A stretch of 64,000 nucleotides of DNA from Epidermidibacterium keratini. GTDB taxonomy: Bacteria; Actinomycetota; Actinomycetes; Mycobacteriales; Antricoccaceae. The stretch is from positions 3,680,067 through 3,744,066 of the forward strand of contig NZ_CP047156.1 of NCBI RefSeq assembly GCF_009834025.1, given 5' to 3'. Position numbers and translations under genes: made by a program. The notes below the pieces were generated by a model. It had not been told where the DNA came from and searched no databases. It was given only the letters and a program-made list of their open reading frames with translations. Below, piece by piece: positions 26,467 to 34,167 of the stretch; the stretch's first letter is position 1; the number at the start of each line of letters is the position of its first letter.

Positions 26467-28176
26467 ATGAGTTCGAACTACCGGCCGCCGCAGCGGCGTA
26501 CGCCGGCCATCATGGTGATCGCCGACCCCGAGCAGGTCGAGCATGCGACCGACGAGTTCGCGGCGCGCTATGCCCGCGACTACGACATCCGTTCGGCGAC
26601 GAGCGCTGAGCAGGCCGAGCGGCTGACCCGCGAGCTGGTCGCCGACGGCGAGCCGATCGCGATGTTTGCCGTCACGATGGACCTGCCCGACAGCAGCTTC
26701 GATGATCTCGTTCCGGAGCTGCGCCGGATGAGCCCGACCACCCGCGCGGTGTGCATCGTTGCCGGAAAGTGGGCCTCGCCGTATCTGGACCGGCTGCGCG
26801 AGGCGGTCTCCGACGGCGTGATCGATGCCTACCTGGTGATCCCGCGAGGCCCGCGCGACGAGGAGTTCCACACCGCGATCGCCGAGATGCTGTCAGAGTG
26901 GGGCTGGACCTCGGCGGCGCCGGAGGCCGAGGCGCTCCAGCTCGTCGCGCGCGAGGCATCGCCAGAGCTGCTGCGGTTGAAGGACATCGCCTCGCGCATG
27001 GGTGTGCCGTTCGGCAAGTACCCCGCCGACTCCGAGGTCGGCCAGCAGATCATCGCGCAGGCCGGCGACGACGCCCGGCTGCCGCTCGTGCGGACGATGA
27101 CCGGCGAGATCCTGCAGGACCCGAGCCTGGCTGACCTCGGCGAAGCGCTCTCGGCATCGGTGTCGGAGCTGCCAGAGGACTTTGTGGCGGACCTGCTCAT
27201 CGTGGGAGCCGGCCCGGCCGGGCTGGCCAGCGCGGTGTACGGCGCATCGGAGGGCCTGCAGACCGTCGTACTCGAGTCCGAGGCGACCGGCGGGCAGGCT
27301 GGGACGTCGTCGATGATCCGCAACTACCTCGGCTTCCCGCGCGGCATCTCCGGCATGCGTCTCGCGCAGCGCGCGCGGTTTCAGGCCAACCGGTTTGGCG
27401 CGAAGTTCTTCATCGGCCGACCGGCCGAGCGGCTGATTCCCGGCGATCCGCACACTGTCGTGCTGGAGGGTGGCGCGACGGTCCGGGCGCGCGCGGTCGT
27501 GGTGTCGACCGGCGCCGAGTACCGCCGGCTCGGCATCGACTCGGTCGAGCAGTACGTCGGGCGCGGGGTGTTCTATGGCGCCGCGATGAGCCTCGCGCAG
27601 CTCATGCGCGGTCAGCGCGTCTATATCGTCGGCGGCGGCAACTCCGCGGGCCAGGCCGCCGTCCACCTCTCGCGGTTCGCGGCGCAGGTCACCATGCTGG
27701 TGCGCCGCCGGGACCTCAGCGAGACCATGTCGGAGTACCTGATCCGCGAGGTCACCGCCAACTCGCGCATCGAGGTGCGTGGCAACACCGAGGTGGTCGA
27801 TGCCGGGGGAGAGGACCGGCTGTCGTGGCTGCTGCTGCGCGATGCGGCGACCGGCCGCGAGCAGCGGGTCCGGGCCGGGGCGTTGATGCTGCTGCTCGGC
27901 GCCGATGCGTGTACGACGTGGCTCCCGCAGCAGATCGCCTTGGACGAGCGGGACTTCGTGACGACGGGCCGCGACGTACCCCAACCGCTGTGGTCCGGCG
28001 AGCTTCCCCCGCAGTCGCTGGGCACCAGCGTGCCGGGTGTGTTTGCGGTCGGCGACGTGCGCAGCGGCTCGATGAAGCGGGTGGCCTCGGCCAGTGGCGA
28101 GGGGGCGTCCGTCGTACCGCTGGTGCACGCCTACCTCGAGGAGTGCGCGACGCAGCGCAGCGCGGAGCCGGTCTGA
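26467..28176 (+). CDS. Fused pseudo-receiver / thioredoxin reductase-like flavoprotein
   Basis: 569 residues in three parts. Residues 1-130 resemble a response-regulator receiver, but the acidic pair is AD (IMVIADPEQ) and the phospho-acceptor position in AVTMDLP appears to be Thr, so phosphorylation is unlikely. A middle segment (about 150-230) resembles the glutaredoxin-like linker of this family without a CxxC. Residues 240-560 are a TrxB-like FAD/NADPH module (IVGAGPAGLASAVYG, GGQAGTSSMIRNYLGFP, VYIVGGGNSAGQAAVHL, GVFAVGDVRSGSMKRVASASGEG). Where TrxB has CATC this protein reads GAAM, so disulfide exchange is lost. The electron acceptor is unknown. ATG 26467 follows a promoter-sized gap; AGAGAGCGAGA is upstream. 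Confidence 0.85.
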   Translation: MSSNYRPPQRRTPAIMVIADPEQVEHATDEFAARYARDYDIRSATSAEQAERLTRELVADGEPIAMFAVTMDLPDSSFDDLVPELRRMSPTTRAVCIVAGKWASPYLDRLREAVSDGVIDAYLVIPRGPRDEEFHTAIAEMLSEWGWTSAAPEAEALQLVAREASPELLRLKDIASRMGVPFGKYPADSEVGQQIIAQAGDDARLPLVRTMTGEILQDPSLADLGEALSASVSELPEDFVADLLIVGAGPAGLASAVYGASEGLQTVVLESEATGGQAGTSSMIRNYLGFPRGISGMRLAQRARFQANRFGAKFFIGRPAERLIPGDPHTVVLEGGATVRARAVVVSTGAEYRRLGIDSVEQYVGRGVFYGAAMSLAQLMRGQRVYIVGGGNSAGQAAVHLSRFAAQVTMLVRRRDLSETMSEYLIREVTANSRIEVRGNTEVVDAGGEDRLSWLLLRDAATGREQRVRAGALMLLLGADACTTWLPQQIALDERDFVTTGRDVPQPLWSGELPPQSLGTSVPGVFAVGDVRSGSMKRVASASGEGASVVPLVHAYLEECATQRSAEPV

Positions 28177-28177
28177 G

Positions 28178-28639
28178 CTAGGCGAGCTCGGGCGGGAAGC
28201 CGCCGGTCGCGATCGGTCCCCACTGCTCGATCGTGATGCGCAGCAGGCTCTTGTTCTGATCACGCATCGCCTGGCGGTACTCGTCCCAGTCCGAGTGCTC
28301 GCCGGCGATGACGCGGAAATACTCCACCAGCGGCTCGATCGCCTCGGGGACGTCGAGCACCTCGGCGGTCCCATCGACCTGCACGTAGGCGCCGTCGAAG
28401 TCATCGGACAGCACCAGAACGCTGCACCTTGGATCGCGCCGCAGGTGCGTGGTCTTGGCGCGCATCGGATACGTCGAGATCACGATGCGTCCATCAGCGT
28501 CGATTCCACCGGTCACCGGCGAGGAGTGCAGCCGTCCGTCACGGCGGTACGTGCTGAGGATCAGCTTGTGGCGCGGGCGCACGAACTCCAGCAGCTGTTC
28601 GCGCTCGACCTGCTCGCTCGTTGCAATCTTGCGTGCCAT
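28178..28639 (-). CDS. PPOX-class (F420/FMN-binding split barrel) protein
   Basis: 153-residue split-barrel flavin or F420-binding protein of the Rv1155 type. Family signs: LEFVRPRHKLILSTYRRDGRLHSSPVTGGIDADGRIVISTYPMRAKTTHLRRDPRCSVLVL read in sequence blocks, and a C-terminal RITIEQWGP. Members bind F420 or FMN and reduce diverse compounds. The ATG at 28639 begins MARKIATSEQ; the frame is open upstream without similarity. It is convergent with the flavoprotein gene, 1 bp apart. Confidence 0.85.
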   Translation of the reverse strand: MARKIATSEQVEREQLLEFVRPRHKLILSTYRRDGRLHSSPVTGGIDADGRIVISTYPMRAKTTHLRRDPRCSVLVLSDDFDGAYVQVDGTAEVLDVPEAIEPLVEYFRVIAGEHSDWDEYRQAMRDQNKSLLRITIEQWGPIATGGFPPELA

Positions 28640-28661
28640 CTCGCCATTATCGCCTCGGTCC

Positions 28662-29702
28662 TCAGCCGCGCCGCACACCGGGCGCCGGCAGCGCGCGCAG
28701 CAGTCGGTTGCGCACCCGCGCGCCGCGGCGCATCGCCGACACCGCGAGTACGCCGCGCGATGCGGCGCGAATGCCTTGGCTCGGCAGGGCCCGCGAGCGC
28801 TGGTAGTGCCGGAGCGCCTCGGGGACCGGGCGCTCATTCAAAGCGGTGCCAAGCGCGACGGCGTCGATGATCGACTCGCAGGCTCCCCGTCCGAGGTTGG
28901 GGCACATCGCATGCGCCGCGTCGCCGATGAGTACGGCGTTGTCGCGCACCAGCTGCCACCGTGCGGGCACGGTCCAGATGTGCTGGCGCAGCACCCGGTC
29001 TGGCGCAGTCGCCGCCACCGTCTCGACCGCGTCGACACCAAACGGCTCGGCCAGCGCGAGCGCCTCGGTGTGCGCCCGGTCATCGTCCCACCGCGAGATA
29101 TCGGCGTACTGCGAGCCGGTCTTGGCGCACAGATACCAGTTGCTGTCGCCGGACGCGCTCGGTGAACGCCCAGACAGGACGCCCTCATGCCAGGCCTCGA
29201 CCATGTCGGTGCGGGTACGTCGCGCGATCCCCCGAAGCGCGACGTACCCGACCTGGCGAGCGGCCGCGCGGTGACCGAAGAGGTGGGTGCGCACCACACT
29301 GTGCACCCCGTCGGCGCCGACGAGCACGTCGCAGTCGCTCGGATCCGGGGCACTGATGGTCTCGGGATGCCAGATCACCGACCGGGGCACCATTGCGCGT
29401 AGCGCATCGTGCAGATCGGGCCGGTCGATGAGGTAGGCCGTCACGCGCGGTGCGGCGGCGATCGGGTTGCCGCTGGCATCGGTGAGCCGGATCGTGTCCC
29501 ACTCCAACGCGCGGTCGCGGATGTCCTGCGCGTGCCCGAGTCGCTGGAAGGCGGCCATCGCCTCCGGCCACATCGCCAGCGTCGTACCCGCTGCCTCGCG
29601 GCCGGGATCGTGCACGTGCACTTCCCACCGCTCGGGGTCGAGGGCCGCGGCCAGCGTCATGCCGGCGATACCGCCGCCCACAATCGTGACCCGTCGCGCC
29701 AT
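28662..29702 (-). CDS. FAD-dependent monooxygenase (PHBH fold)
   Basis: 346-residue single-component aromatic hydroxylase-type flavoprotein: Rossmann GGGIAGMTLAAAL at the N-terminus, the DG motif LVGADGVHSVVR, and the GD motif VLIGDAAHAMCPNLGRGACESI that contacts FAD ribityl. Substrate unknown. It is divergent from a TetR-family gene 46 bp away with a small palindrome between, so the TetR protein is its probable regulator. Confidence 0.9.
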   Translation of the reverse strand: MARRVTIVGGGIAGMTLAAALDPERWEVHVHDPGREAAGTTLAMWPEAMAAFQRLGHAQDIRDRALEWDTIRLTDASGNPIAAAPRVTAYLIDRPDLHDALRAMVPRSVIWHPETISAPDPSDCDVLVGADGVHSVVRTHLFGHRAAARQVGYVALRGIARRTRTDMVEAWHEGVLSGRSPSASGDSNWYLCAKTGSQYADISRWDDDRAHTEALALAEPFGVDAVETVAATAPDRVLRQHIWTVPARWQLVRDNAVLIGDAAHAMCPNLGRGACESIIDAVALGTALNERPVPEALRHYQRSRALPSQGIRAASRGVLAVSAMRRGARVRNRLLRALPAPGVRRG

Positions 29703-29713
29703 GGGAGCAGATT

Positions 29714-29727
29714 ACTACGAATGTAGT
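29714..29727. promoter_or_regulatory. Candidate TetR operator
   Basis: ACTACGAATGTAGT: perfect 5-bp inverted arms around GAAT, lying in the 46-bp region between the divergent monooxygenase and TetR genes. A typical position for a regulator that controls both. Confidence 0.55.
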
Positions 29728-29748
29728 GGCGGCGGAAGAGTCCCTATG

Positions 29749-30303
29749 ATGGCGAGCGTGTCGAGAAGAGAGCTGTTGGCCGACGCCGCCATTTCCGTGG
29801 TCGCCCAGGGCGGGTTGAAGCGGCTGACACACCGCGCGGTCGATGCCTCCGCCGGCGTTCCGACCGGGACGACGTCGAACTACTGGAACTCTCGACAGGC
29901 CCTCGTCGATGCAATGATCGCCCGGCTTGAGGAGCTGGACTTTGCGGTGTGGCGGGCAACTGTGCCGCCGGAGGACCTCGACGAGCTGCTAGGCGGGCTG
30001 GCCAATGCCATCGCCATGCTCGCCAGCGAGAAACCGGATCTGGTGCGGGTGCGCCTGGCCCTGTTCCTGGACCACGGTGATCGGTTTGCCCGGGCGCACG
30101 GCCGGGTGCGTGGGGTTCTGGCGGGCTTGCTGGAGCGGCACGGCGTACCCGACGCAGCCACCACCGCGGCGCTTATTGCTGACCTGTGTGACGGCGTACT
30201 GCTGCACTCGGTCACCGTCCGCTCCGAACCCATCGACGTCGACGGACTGGCTCGCGCGTTTCGCGCCCTCGTCGGCGCGTCGGCCACGCGCGGTGGCTTA
30301 TGA
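29749..30303 (+). CDS. TetR/AcrR-family transcriptional regulator
   Basis: 184 residues. N-terminal helix-turn-helix: SRRELLADAAISVVAQGGLKRLTHRAVDASAGVPTGTTSNYWNSRQAL in consecutive blocks, which is the TetR DNA-binding pattern. The C-terminal two thirds form the ligand/dimer domain. ATG 29749 is 8 nt from GGAAGAG; ATG 29746 is in frame and also possible. Divergent from the flavin monooxygenase it probably represses. The end of the gene runs into hairpin element B. Confidence 0.87.
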   Translation: MASVSRRELLADAAISVVAQGGLKRLTHRAVDASAGVPTGTTSNYWNSRQALVDAMIARLEELDFAVWRATVPPEDLDELLGGLANAIAMLASEKPDLVRVRLALFLDHGDRFARAHGRVRGVLAGLLERHGVPDAATTAALIADLCDGVLLHSVTVRSEPIDVDGLARAFRALVGASATRGGL

Positions 30304-30319
30304 CCCGATCCCGCCTCTC
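30290..30319 (+). repeat. Extra GCGGTGG half-copy 30 nt upstream of element B
   Basis: GCGGTGGCTTATGACCCGAT starts at 30290, exactly 30 nt before element B, and covers the TetR stop codon. It is very similar to the half-copy upstream of element A, including the spacing. Confidence 0.6.
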
Positions 30320-30370
30320 GCGGTGCGTTACGCCCCGCTCTTGGCCGAAGAGCGGGGCGTAACGCACCGC
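30320..30370. repeat. 51-nt GCGGTG/CACCGC hairpin element (copy B)
   Basis: Perfect 23-bp arms (30320-30342 and 30348-30370) around a 5-nt loop GGCCG. It begins GCGGTG and ends CACCGC, 51 nt in all. It lies between convergent TetR and spermidine-synthase-like genes, so it could terminate both. Confidence 0.88.
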
Positions 30371-30399
30371 ACGTCGGGGGAGGCTCAGGCTCAGGGCGA

Positions 30400-30448
30400 G
30401 GTCTAGAGGTACTGGGTTTGGAGGTACTGCGGTCTAGAGGTACTGGGT
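30400..30448. repeat. 18-bp direct repeat over the 3' end of the synthase-like gene
   Basis: GGTCTAGAGGTACTGGGT at 30400-30417 and 30431-30448, 31 bp apart, with a third partial AGGTACTG between them. The right copy contains the stop codon of the minus-strand gene, so the last codons have been duplicated downstream of the stop. Confidence 0.85.
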
Positions 30449-31300
30449 GAGGCGGTCACCGTGGGTGACCCGCGCTGGCAGCGCCGCACGGCGAGTCGCG
30501 GCAAACCACCCCTCCAACGGCAGTCTGCGGGCGCTGGCCGCGACGACCGCGTTGCCGAGCCGGCGCCCGCGCAGCACCGAGGGTTCACAGATGAAGGCCA
30601 GCCGCCCGTCGCGGGCTCGCTGCTGATCGAGGCCAAACGCCGATGCCGTGTCGGCCAGCAGCTGCCGGGTCAGCGCCAGCCCGGGCCGGTCGCCGATGTT
30701 CGCAAAGTAGATGCCCTCGTCGGCCAGCACACGGCGTACCTCGGCGGCAAAGAGCGGGCCATGAAGGTGCTCGGGAGTCGTCGCGCCGTTGAACGCGTCG
30801 CGGATGATGATGTCGTAGCCGCCGGTCGGTGCCGCCCGCAGCGCGTTGAGAGCGTCGTCATGCACGATCTTCAGGCGTCGCGAGGAGCGTATGCCGAACT
30901 GCTGGCGCATCAGCTCGATCAAGGTCGCGTCGTACTCGACGACGACCTGGCGGGAGTCTGGTCTGCGGGTCTGCAGGTAGACCGGCAGTGTGCAGGCCGC
31001 GCCGCCGAGGTGTAGAACTCGCAGCCCGCCGGCCGGGAGCTCGTCGATGATGTCGGCCATCCAGCGGGTGTACTCGAACTCCAGATGCGTGGGGTCGGCA
31101 AGGTCGACATACGAGGCGAGTACGTCGTCCAGCAGCACCATCCAGCCGCCTGACCGGTCGGCATCCATCGCTACGGTGACGACGGAGAAGTCGGTGCGGT
31201 AGCGGCCTGGTCTTGGGTCGGCCGGGGCAAAGCGCAACGCCCGTGCGGCGCTGGGCGCCAGCCAGGTCTGCTGGCGTGGCGCTCCGGCTCGTTGCGCCAT
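30434..31300 (-). CDS. Spermidine synthase-like methyltransferase-fold protein
   Basis: 288-residue soluble protein with the spermidine synthase/SAM-methyltransferase Rossmann fold: LEFEYTRWMADIIDELP, VLHLGGAACTLPVYL (glycine-rich loop), VVVEYDATLIELMRQQFG (acidic ribose-binding residue) and YDIIIRDAFNG in place of the catalytic Asp loop of polyamine synthases. Actinobacterial members rarely make polyamines, so the donor and acceptor are unknown. ATG 31300. Convergent with the TetR gene across hairpin element B. Confidence 0.82.
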   Translation of the reverse strand: MAQRAGAPRQQTWLAPSAARALRFAPADPRPGRYRTDFSVVTVAMDADRSGGWMVLLDDVLASYVDLADPTHLEFEYTRWMADIIDELPAGGLRVLHLGGAACTLPVYLQTRRPDSRQVVVEYDATLIELMRQQFGIRSSRRLKIVHDDALNALRAAPTGGYDIIIRDAFNGATTPEHLHGPLFAAEVRRVLADEGIYFANIGDRPGLALTRQLLADTASAFGLDQQRARDGRLAFICEPSVLRGRRLGNAVVAASARRLPLEGWFAATRRAALPARVTHGDRLTQYL

Positions 31301-31341
31301 CGGCTCTCCGTTTCCTCAGCCCGCGCTGTTAGCTCTCTCGA

Positions 31342-31369
31342 CTGTCCACAGGCTGATCGATTATCCACT
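31342..31369 (+). promoter_or_regulatory. Pair of DnaA-box-like 9-mers upstream of the DUF4192 gene
   Basis: CTGTCCACA (31342-31350) and TTATCCACT (31361-31369), starts 19 nt apart in the same orientation. Together with flanking GG and TTCGG this matches the pair upstream of recA (6468-6495). Confidence 0.5.
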
Positions 31370-31392
31370 TCGGGCCATTTCGCCGACGCGCG

Positions 31393-31415
31393 ACTGTGCC
31401 GCTCTTAGGCACAGT
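31393..31415 (+). promoter_or_regulatory. Hairpin/operator just upstream of the DUF4192 start
   Basis: ACTGTGCC (31393-31400) and GGCACAGT (31408-31415) are perfectly complementary around a 7-nt loop, ending 8 nt before the ATG where a ribosome site would be. It may be a DNA operator or an RNA hairpin. Confidence 0.45.
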
Positions 31416-31423
31416 TCTCGGGC

Positions 31424-32464
31424 ATGACAACCCACGAGATTTCTCCAGATGACCCACTCGCCGACGTCGCCACACCGCGGCTGAAGCTGCGCGACGGCGA
31501 CGACCTCGCGCACGCAGTGCCGCACCTGCTCGGCTTCCACCCGAGCCGGTCGCTGGTGCTGCTCGCGCTGGATGCCCCAACCGGCCTGCTGCGGCTCACC
31601 CTGCGCGTCGATGCCCCGGCCTCCCGACGCGAGGCCCGGTTGGTCGGACTTCGACTCGGTGAGCTGACGACCCGCGCCGGCGCGGAGGCAGCGATCGTGA
31701 CGTACTACGACGCGCCGCCGATCGATGACAGCGATGACCTCGCGGCGGAGGCGCAGCAGTGCTTCGAACGCGCCCGCTCACGCGAGCGCGACATCGGTGC
31801 GGGCATGCGGTCGGCGGGAATCGAGCCACTGTTCTTGTGGCCGACGTCGCCGTCGGGTGGGGCCGAGGAGGGGGTCGACGTCGCGCAGCTGAGCGCCGTC
31901 ATTGAGGGCCGCCGGACGTTCCGCTCTCGCGAGGAGGTGCGTTCGCTGCTCGCCCCGCTTGGCGGTGCGGCGCGGCGCGAGGTGGCCGAGCAGATCGACG
32001 CGCTCGAGAGCACCAAGCTCGGGGAGTGGGACCTGCTGGATGCCGCCTGCCAGGTTCTCGGCCAGCGCGCCGAGGCGCACGCCCTCGACCATCCGGTGGC
32101 GCGGACGACGCCATCGGATATCGCACTCTGCGCGCTGGCGGCCAGCCGCATCGCCACGCGTGACCGGCTGCTGTCGGTGATCGCCGCCGACCGGGCGCTG
32201 TGCGAGCCGGAGGTGTGGTTGGAAAGCACGCAGCTGGTGCCGACGGCGTACGTCGCGCCGGTCGCCACGCTCGCGGCGGTGTGTGCCTACCTGGGCGGCA
32301 ACGGCGTACTCGCCGGATGCGCCATCGACCGGGCGCTCGAGTCCGATCCGCGGCACCGGCTCGCGGCGCTGATGGACGTCACCCTCGAGCACGGCATCCC
32401 ACCGGATGAGGTGCGCGCGATGCTCGACGGGTGTTGCGACGACGTGCCGCCGTTTGGACCCTGA
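31424..32464 (+). CDS. DUF4192 domain protein
   Basis: 346 residues matching DUF4192, found near ideR/sigB in actinobacteria: DGDDLAHAVPHLLGFHPSRSLVLLAL at the start, GLRLGELTTRAGAEAAIVTYYD, and a C-terminal helical part with AAVCAYLGGNGVLAGCAIDRALESDP. Function unknown. Upstream are the DnaA-like pair and the hairpin described separately. Its stop is 8 bp from the convergent ideR stop. Confidence 0.87.
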   Translation: MTTHEISPDDPLADVATPRLKLRDGDDLAHAVPHLLGFHPSRSLVLLALDAPTGLLRLTLRVDAPASRREARLVGLRLGELTTRAGAEAAIVTYYDAPPIDDSDDLAAEAQQCFERARSRERDIGAGMRSAGIEPLFLWPTSPSGGAEEGVDVAQLSAVIEGRRTFRSREEVRSLLAPLGGAARREVAEQIDALESTKLGEWDLLDAACQVLGQRAEAHALDHPVARTTPSDIALCALAASRIATRDRLLSVIAADRALCEPEVWLESTQLVPTAYVAPVATLAAVCAYLGGNGVLAGCAIDRALESDPRHRLAALMDVTLEHGIPPDEVRAMLDGCCDDVPPFGP

Positions 32465-32472
32465 TGAGGTCG

Positions 32473-33144
32473 CTACGGCGCCGGCACGAAGATGTGGTCG
32501 GCCACCTTGGCATCGAACTCGCGGCCGTTGATCTCGAGCCGGTCGCCATCGAGCGATGCGCTGATGCTCGTGCCCGGGCGGATCCCCGCTTCGGCTAACA
32601 GCGCGATCTGGGTGTCGTCGGCCTGGACCCCCTCGGTCAGGCTGCACACGCGAAACTCGCTCACCTGCTCCTCCAGCAGACGGCTCAGCGCCACCGTGCC
32701 CGGGGCCTTCGTCGGCTGGTCACTCGCGCCAATCTCGGCAAGGCCGGGGATCGGGTTGCCGTACGGCGACTCGCTGGCGTCGGCGACGAGCGAGACGATT
32801 CGCCGCTCCACGTCAGTGCTGATCACGTGCTCCCACCGGCAGGCCTCAGCGTGCACCTTCTCCCACTCCAGGCCGAGCACCTCCACGAGCAGTAACTCGG
32901 CGAGCCGGTGTTTGCGCATTACCGCAACCGCCTGGCGGCGACCCTCATCGGTCAGCTCAAGATGGCGGTCGCCAAGCACGTTCACGAGACCGTCGCGCTG
33001 CATGCGCGCGACCGTCTGGCTGACCGTGGGACCGCTCTGATGCAACCGGTCGACGATCCGCGCTCGAAGCGGGACGGCGCCCTCTTCCTCAAGCTCGAAG
33101 ATCGTCTTGAGATACATCTCCGTGGTATCGACTAACTCGTTCAC
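32473..33144 (-). CDS. ideR: Iron-dependent repressor IdeR/DtxR
   Basis: Ferrous-iron-activated repressor of iron uptake genes. 223 residues: winged helix (TTEMYLKTIFELEEEG ... LHQSGPTVSQTVARMQRDGL), dimerisation domain and C-terminal SH3-like FeoA domain. All core metal ligands fall at the DtxR/IdeR positions: Met10, Cys102, Glu105, His106 (site 2) and His79, Glu83, His98 (site 1), so an iron rather than manganese specificity is expected. GTG 33144 has AGGAG 5 nt upstream. In mycobacteria ideR sits next to sigB as here (5 kb away with insertions). Confidence 0.95.
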   Translation of the reverse strand: MNELVDTTEMYLKTIFELEEEGAVPLRARIVDRLHQSGPTVSQTVARMQRDGLVNVLGDRHLELTDEGRRQAVAVMRKHRLAELLLVEVLGLEWEKVHAEACRWEHVISTDVERRIVSLVADASESPYGNPIPGLAEIGASDQPTKAPGTVALSRLLEEQVSEFRVCSLTEGVQADDTQIALLAEAGIRPGTSISASLDGDRLEINGREFDAKVADHIFVPAP

Positions 33145-33285
33145 CGGACTCCTCGTCGTCCTCGCAATACTATCGGGTCCGGACGGGCCCGGGCCGACAC
33201 CGGCATCACGCGCGAAGCCGACAGATCCGTCCTGGCGAGACCGGCAATCGGCGTCGGAACGTGAAATCGTCGTACGCTGGGATTC

Positions 33286-34158
33286 ATGCCCAGCCACGGT
33301 GTCTTCGACGTTCTCATTGATGTCAACGCGCTCCACGCACAGGTTTCTTCCCCCGGCGCGGTGCCTCCGCAGATCATCGACATCCAGTGGTCGCTCGGCG
33401 ATCCGGCTGCGGGCCTGAGGGCCTATCGGCAGTGTCACCTTCCCGGTGCGGTCTTCTGCGATCTCGACACCGTCCTCGCCGGACCCGCCGTCGGTCCCGG
33501 CGGGCGGCATCCCCTGCCGGAGGCTCGCCAGCTGGAGGAAGACCTTCAGCGGCTGGGGATCACCGGAACCGATCCGATCGTCGTGTACGACGGCGGGCAG
33601 GGCTTCGGTGCTGCCCGGGCGTGGTGGGTGCTGCGCTGGGCCGGGCTCCAGGACGTGCGCATCCTGGACGGCGGGCTCGCGTCGTGGGAGGCTGCCGGCC
33701 TGCCCATCCACTCCGGAAACGGTCGGCCACCCGCGCCTAGCGACATCACGATCCACGTCGGGGCGCTGCCGACGCTCGATGCCGAGCAGGCCCGCCGGCA
33801 TGCCGAGGACGGTGCGCTGCTGCTCGATGCCCGGGCACCCGAGCGCTTCCGCGGTGAGCACGAACCGATCGACCCCGTGGCCGGCCACATCCCCGGTGCG
33901 CGCAACCTTCCGACCTCGGCGCTGGTCGACACCGACGACCGCTACCGCTCGCCGGAGCAGATTATCGCCGCGCTCGATGCGGTGCGCGGTGATGTCCCGG
34001 CCGAGGACATCGTCGTCTACTGCGGCAGCGGAGTGACTGCGACGCACGTGATCGCCGGGCTTCAGATCGCCGGCATCGACGCGCGGCTGTATCCCGGCTC
34101 GTGGAGTGACTGGGTCAGCGACGGCTCACGGCCCGTTGCGACCGGCCCGACCGGGTAG
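33286..34158 (+). CDS. Thiosulfate/3-mercaptopyruvate sulfurtransferase
   Basis: 290 residues with two rhodanese domains. The N-terminal inactive domain has [12 protein letters not shown] and [20 protein letters not shown]. The C-terminal catalytic domain carries the active loop [10 protein letters not shown], whose CGSGVTA form is typical of 3-mercaptopyruvate sulfurtransferases. It probably donates sulfane sulfur or detoxifies cyanide. Divergent from ideR (141 bp between). acuC follows 9 bp after the stop. Confidence 0.92.
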   Translation: MPSHGVFDVLIDVNALHAQVSSPGAVPPQIIDIQWSLGDPAAGLRAYRQCHLPGAVFCDLDTVLAGPAVGPGGRHPLPEARQLEEDLQRLGITGTDPIVVYDGGQGFGAARAWWVLRWAGLQDVRILDGGLASWEAAGLPIHSGNGRPPAPSDITIHVGALPTLDAEQARRHAEDGALLLDARAPERFRGEHEPIDPVAGHIPGARNLPTSALVDTDDRYRSPEQIIAALDAVRGDVPAEDIVVYCGSGVTATHVIAGLQIAGIDARLYPGSWSDWVSDGSRPVATGPTG

Positions 34159-34161
34159 CCT
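34156..34161 (+). promoter_or_regulatory. Candidate -10 of acuC (leaderless)
   Basis: TAGCCT ends 6 nt before the acuC ATG and overlaps the upstream stop codon; transcription would start at or next to the ATG. No Shine-Dalgarno sequence is seen. Confidence 0.35.
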
Positions 34162-34167
34162 CCCTGC

